This document shows positions 1 through 5,079 of a stretch of 5,079 nucleotides of DNA, piece after piece (position 1 is the first letter of the stretch; the number at the start of each line of letters is the position of its first letter). The DNA lies in contig JAGWZD010000453.1 of assembly GCA_018968995.1 (NCBI GenBank), positions 1 through 5,079 of the forward strand, written 5' to 3'. The notes under the pieces were generated by a model. The model saw only the letters and a program-made list of their open reading frames with translations, ran no database searches and had not been told where the DNA came from. Both the position numbers and the translations under genes were made by a program. The stretch is from Bdellovibrionales bacterium (GTDB lineage Bacteria; Bdellovibrionota; UBA1018).

Positions 1-478
1 CGAAGCGGCGGGAAACCCCTGGTTCGGCGGCCTGATTTTCAATCCTTCCAAGGGCGAAATACTCGACATCCAGGCGGACGGCCTCGCTTCTGCCGGCACC
101 CTTCACCGCGGCGTTTGGCTGGTTCCCGAGGGAAATGGCCTTTTCCGCGCCGGTTCCACCTACACATGGCACGACACATCCTCGATCCCCACGCCCCGGG
201 GCAGGGAGGAAATTATCGGCCGGCTGCAGCGGTTCCTGCGCCTGCCTTTCCGGGTGACGGGGCAGAGGGCGGGCGTGCGGCCGAACATCCACGGCTTCCT
301 GCCGGTGATCGGCAGCCACCCGGAGCTATCAGGGCTGGCCATGTTCAACGGGCTGGGCTCGAAAGGCTCGCTATTGGCGCCCGCCATGGCCGGGATGCTG
401 GCGGATCACCTGCTCCTTGGCGCGGAGATTCCCAGGGAAATCGATGTCCGCCGGCGCATGGCGGGGGAAAGGCCATGA
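1..478 (+). CDS. FAD-dependent oxidoreductase, DAO superfamily, MnmC(o)/MnmL-like (C-terminal part)
   Basis: The reading frame is open from base 2 to the TGA at 476-478, giving the last 158 residues; the N-terminus with the FAD-binding GxGxxG motif lies outside the window. Visible motifs match the C-terminal half of D-amino-acid-oxidase-fold flavoenzymes: GSTYTWHD (about residues 50-57), AGVRPNIHGFLPVIG (about 89-103), which is the conserved G-x-RP...P-x-x-G block that contacts FAD, and NGLGSKGSLLAP (about 115-126). The LGSKG...AP pattern is closer to the ALGSRG...AP segment of the MnmC oxidase domain than to glycine oxidase ThiO, whose equivalent segment usually reads G-H-x-x-x-G. The stop overlaps the mnmM start by four bases (ATGA), so the two are probably co-translated. 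From context I infer oxidation of cmnm5U34 to nm5U34 in tRNA. A ThiO- or DadA-like amine oxidase remains possible. Superfamily is near certain; substrate is not. Confidence 0.85.
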   Translation, partial: EAAGNPWFGGLIFNPSKGEILDIQADGLASAGTLHRGVWLVPEGNGLFRAGSTYTWHDTSSIPTPRGREEIIGRLQRFLRLPFRVTGQRAGVRPNIHGFLPVIGSHPELSGLAMFNGLGSKGSLLAPAMAGMLADHLLLGAEIPREIDVRRRMAGERP

Positions 479-1064
479 CCCAGCCCTCGCCGCCGCTGAC
501 CGGGCAGGCCCGCGCCCTGCTGGAAGCGGCGCTCCACCCGGGCGATCTCGCCATCGACGCCACCTGCGGCATGGGCCGCGACACGGTGATCCTGGCCCGC
601 GCCGTGGGGCCCCTCGGGAAGGTTTTGGCGATCGATCTCCAGGAAATCGCCGTGAAGGCCACCGCGGGCGCGCTGGCCGCGGAAAATCTTGCCGGTCGAG
701 TGGTGGCCATCCGCGCCAGCCATGGCGACCTTGACCAGCTGGTTCCGGCCGATTGGAAGGGCCGCGTGGGCGCGATCACTTTCAACTTGGGCTATCTTCC
801 CGGGGGTGACCATGGCATCACAACCTCATGGCGGGAAACCCGGCGGGCCTTGATGGTCGCGCCGGGCCTCCTCCGGCCTGGCGGCGTGCTCACCGTGATT
901 GCCTACACGGGACACCCCGGCGGTGCCGACGAAAAGGAAGGGGTGGAGCGCGAACTGCGGCTGTTGGACCCCGAAAATTGGGTCTTGGAGGTTCATCAGC
1001 CGGAAAAGGGTCGACGATCGCCGCCCTGGCTCTATGTTGTCCGCAGGATCGGAGGTGCCCGACC

Positions 1065-1086
<22 letters not shown>
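475..1086 (+). CDS. mnmM: MnmM/YtqB-family class I SAM-dependent tRNA methyltransferase
   Basis: This complete 203-residue protein starts at the ATG of an ATGA overlap, with GGGGGA (463-468) as ribosome binding site. It matches the YtqB (rRNA_methylase, PF06962) family throughout. SAM motif I is DATCGMGRDT at residues 28-37, the acidic strand-2 residue lies in AIDLQ (52-56), and the family signature FNLGYLPGGDHGITT is at 103-117. The YTGHPGG block followed by a DEKE acidic patch is at 144-155, and a PPWLYVVRR end strand lies near 182-190. B. subtilis YtqB, renamed MnmM, methylates nm5(s2)U34 to mnm5(s2)U34 in the tRNA wobble position; it is cytoplasmic. Family members are usually about 190 residues, and the extra tail here is the part overlapped by the next gene. 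The usual DxTxGNGxDT has Met33 in place of Asn. The upstream FAD oxidoreductase supports the tRNA-wobble role. Family is very secure; exact substrate is by homology. Confidence 0.9.
1051..1056 (+). promoter_or_regulatory. Shine-Dalgarno GGAGGT deciding a TTG start
   Basis: GGAGGT lies inside the mnmM coding end, with 8 bases between it and the TTG at 1065. The only alternative start, ATG at 1086 overlapping the mnmM stop as TGATG, has no comparable motif at proper spacing. This favours TTG 1065 for the downstream ORF. Confidence 0.6.
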
Positions 1087-3631
<2,545 letters not shown>

Positions 3632-3640
3632 GGAATCGCC

Positions 3641-3649
3641 AAGGCGGAG
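3641..3649 (+). promoter_or_regulatory. Ribosome binding site of the permease gene (GTG start)
   Basis: The purine-rich AAGGCGGAG lies 11 bases before GTG 3661, in the 29-bp gap after the pgi stop. No ATG or TTG occurs in frame nearby, so GTG is the best start, and it places the conserved PIFTREW segment at residues 4-10. Confidence 0.5.
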
Positions 3650-3660
3650 CGACACCAACC

Positions 3661-5079
3661 GTGCTGGGCCCGATCTTCACCCGCGAATGGCTCATCCTGC
3701 CGCGCAACGGGCGCCTCCAGGCCCAGCGCTCGGCGTGGATCGGCCTTTTCTGGGTGATCGCCCTCACCACCTGGCTGGGCACGGCGGAATGGAGCCGGCC
3801 GGGGCAGTACCTCGACCTCTCGAGGCTGGGCCCGCTCATCTTCCAGGTGTTCTCGGTGGTGCAGGTGGTGCTGCTGGTGTTTTACGCCGCCCTGGCCGCC
3901 GCCAGCGCCGTGGCCCTGGAGAAGGACAGGCGCACCTTCATCCTGCTGCTGATCACCGACCTGGCCGACCGGGAGATCGTGCTTGGCAAGATCATCGGCA
4001 GCATGCTGCCGTTGCTGAGCCTGCCCCTGGCCAGCCTGCCGCTCATGGCCCTTTTGGTTCTCACGGGAGGAGTGGGAGCCTGGCAGGTGTTCGCCGTGAC
4101 GGCGCTCACCTGGACCGCGATGCTGGCCAGCGGCGCCTTGGGCGGGCTGATGGCCCTGTGGCGCGAGCGCACCTTCCCGGCGTTGGCCCTCACCGCGCTC
4201 GGCCTCGTGCTGTACCTCCTCCTGGCCCGCGTTGCCGGCTTCATCCCCGGTTCCACGGGCGAGGCGATCTCCACCATCCTCGATCCGTTCCTAGCCCTGG
4301 CCGTGGCCCTTGATCCCGCCACGCTCATCCTCGAGCGCGGAGGCTGGCTGCTGGGCCATGTGGCATGGATGGCGGGGTTGGGCGCGGGCATCCTGGGCGC
4401 CGGCATGGTGATGCTGCGCGTCTGGAACCCCAGCGGCGAACCCGTGATGCAGCGTGAGGCCCCCGACGACGCGCCCGCCGAGGAACTCGACAGGATGAAG
4501 GCCCATGCCGCGCCCGGCAAGGTGCGGCCCGTGGAGGGAAACCCGATCCTGTGGCGCGAGACCCGCACCCGGGCCTATGGACGCAGGCCGTTCATGATCC
4601 AGGCCGGTTACCTCATCGTCCTTGGACTCATTCTTTACGGCACGCTGGTTCCGGTGCTCGCCGGGCAGCGATTCCCCTTTGCCGCGGCTTACGGACTGGT
4701 TCCCGTGCTGGTGCTCAGCCTGCTCCTGGTGGCCGCGCAGGCCGTCACGGCCATCACCACGGAAAAAGACCTCGGCGCCCTCGACCTGCTGCTGGTGACC
4801 GACCTCACGGCGGGTGAATTCATCTTCGGCAAGCTGTTGGGCATCCTGCGCAACACCCTTCTTTACATCGCTCCGCCGCTGATGTTGGGCGGCGTGTACG
4901 CCCTGTATGGCTTTCTGGCCACGCCCCCGGCGCGCTACCCCGAATTGGGCCAGTCGATGAACGCCATGGCCCTGTTGTGCCTGTTGGGCGGACTCCTGGT
5001 GGTGTTCGCCTTTTGCATGGTGCTGGGGATTCACATCGCCTTGCGAAGCCCGACATCGCGCGCGGCCATCCTCACGGCC
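3661..5079 (+). CDS. ABC-2-type transporter permease with tandem half-repeats (3' end beyond window)
   Basis: The frame is open from GTG 3661 to the window end (473 codons, incomplete). It encodes a multi-spanning inner-membrane protein of the ABC-2/NatB-like permease kind. Hydrophobic segments lie near 21-40, 57-82, 107-136, 141-166, 172-190, 229-252, 312-334, 339-365, 388-416 and 434-460. Each half starts with a short PI..RE segment (4-9 and 295-300) and has an EKD loop then TD...E...GK (87-110 and 368-391), at an identical 281-residue offset. An acidic, Pro/Ala-rich cytoplasmic linker (about 254-294) joins the halves. Such proteins are common in Planctomycetota and normally work with a separate ATP-binding subunit, which is not in view. 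The substrate is unknown; annotations such as multi-copper enzyme maturation permease are only family labels. It follows pgi by 29 bp and is probably co-transcribed. Family call is good; function is open. Confidence 0.82.
   Translation, partial: MLGPIFTREWLILPRNGRLQAQRSAWIGLFWVIALTTWLGTAEWSRPGQYLDLSRLGPLIFQVFSVVQVVLLVFYAALAAASAVALEKDRRTFILLLITDLADREIVLGKIIGSMLPLLSLPLASLPLMALLVLTGGVGAWQVFAVTALTWTAMLASGALGGLMALWRERTFPALALTALGLVLYLLLARVAGFIPGSTGEAISTILDPFLALAVALDPATLILERGGWLLGHVAWMAGLGAGILGAGMVMLRVWNPSGEPVMQREAPDDAPAEELDRMKAHAAPGKVRPVEGNPILWRETRTRAYGRRPFMIQAGYLIVLGLILYGTLVPVLAGQRFPFAAAYGLVPVLVLSLLLVAAQAVTAITTEKDLGALDLLLVTDLTAGEFIFGKLLGILRNTLLYIAPPLMLGGVYALYGFLATPPARYPELGQSMNAMALLCLLGGLLVVFAFCMVLGIHIALRSPTSRAAILTA

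Noticed and set aside
115..474. Upstream extension of mnmM in its frame from position 115
   Set aside because: That stretch codes the FAD oxidoreductase in another frame with clear motifs; mnmM homology begins near ATG 475.
1..478. Glycine oxidase ThiO as the identity of the first gene
   Set aside because: No thiamine genes are nearby and the LGSKG...AP segment resembles the MnmC oxidase domain more; not excluded, because the N-terminal half is missing.
4291..5034. 247-residue minus-strand open frame opposite the permease
   Set aside because: Rich in Gln, His and Arg, as expected for antisense of hydrophobic GC-rich codons, with no recognisable motif.

Overview
The window is GC-rich with all genes on the + strand, and reads as bacterial chromosome. 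It most resembles Planctomycetota. The main reason is the 3' membrane protein, an ABC-2-type permease with a tandem half-repeat and the EKDRRTFILLLITDL / EIVLGKIIGS pattern, which I know chiefly from that phylum. This assignment is from memory of family patterns, not from a search.

Left block (1-1844) is a compact, overlapping gene cluster. It opens with the C-terminal 158 codons of a DAO-superfamily FAD-dependent oxidoreductase. That gene shares an ATGA overlap with a complete MnmM/YtqB-family SAM methyltransferase. The end of mnmM is overlapped in turn by an unrecognised ORF (1065-1844) that most likely starts at a TTG behind a very good Shine-Dalgarno. The ORF has a signal-peptide-like N-terminus. 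In the same frame it carries a second strong ribosome binding site and ATG at 1575, so it may encode one 259-residue protein, a nested 89-residue protein, or two fused genes. The block closes with a textbook intrinsic terminator (9-bp GC stem plus T-rich tail, 1872-1902).

Right block (about 1903-5079) is a second transcription unit: pgi (glucose-6-phosphate isomerase, complete, all catalytic residues present), then after 29 bp a GTG-started multi-spanning ABC-2-type permease that runs off the window.

Functionally, the most informative pairing is the FAD oxidoreductase with MnmM. In Gram-positive bacteria without bifunctional MnmC, an MnmC(o)-like oxidase (MnmL) and MnmM complete mnm5(s2)U34 in tRNA, and this layout fits a two-gene version of that route. 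pgi is central carbon metabolism; its permease neighbour has no evident functional link. No tRNA, rRNA, CRISPR, insertion sequence or attachment site was seen. The only gene-free stretch is 1845-1978 (134 bp), holding the terminator and the pgi leader.
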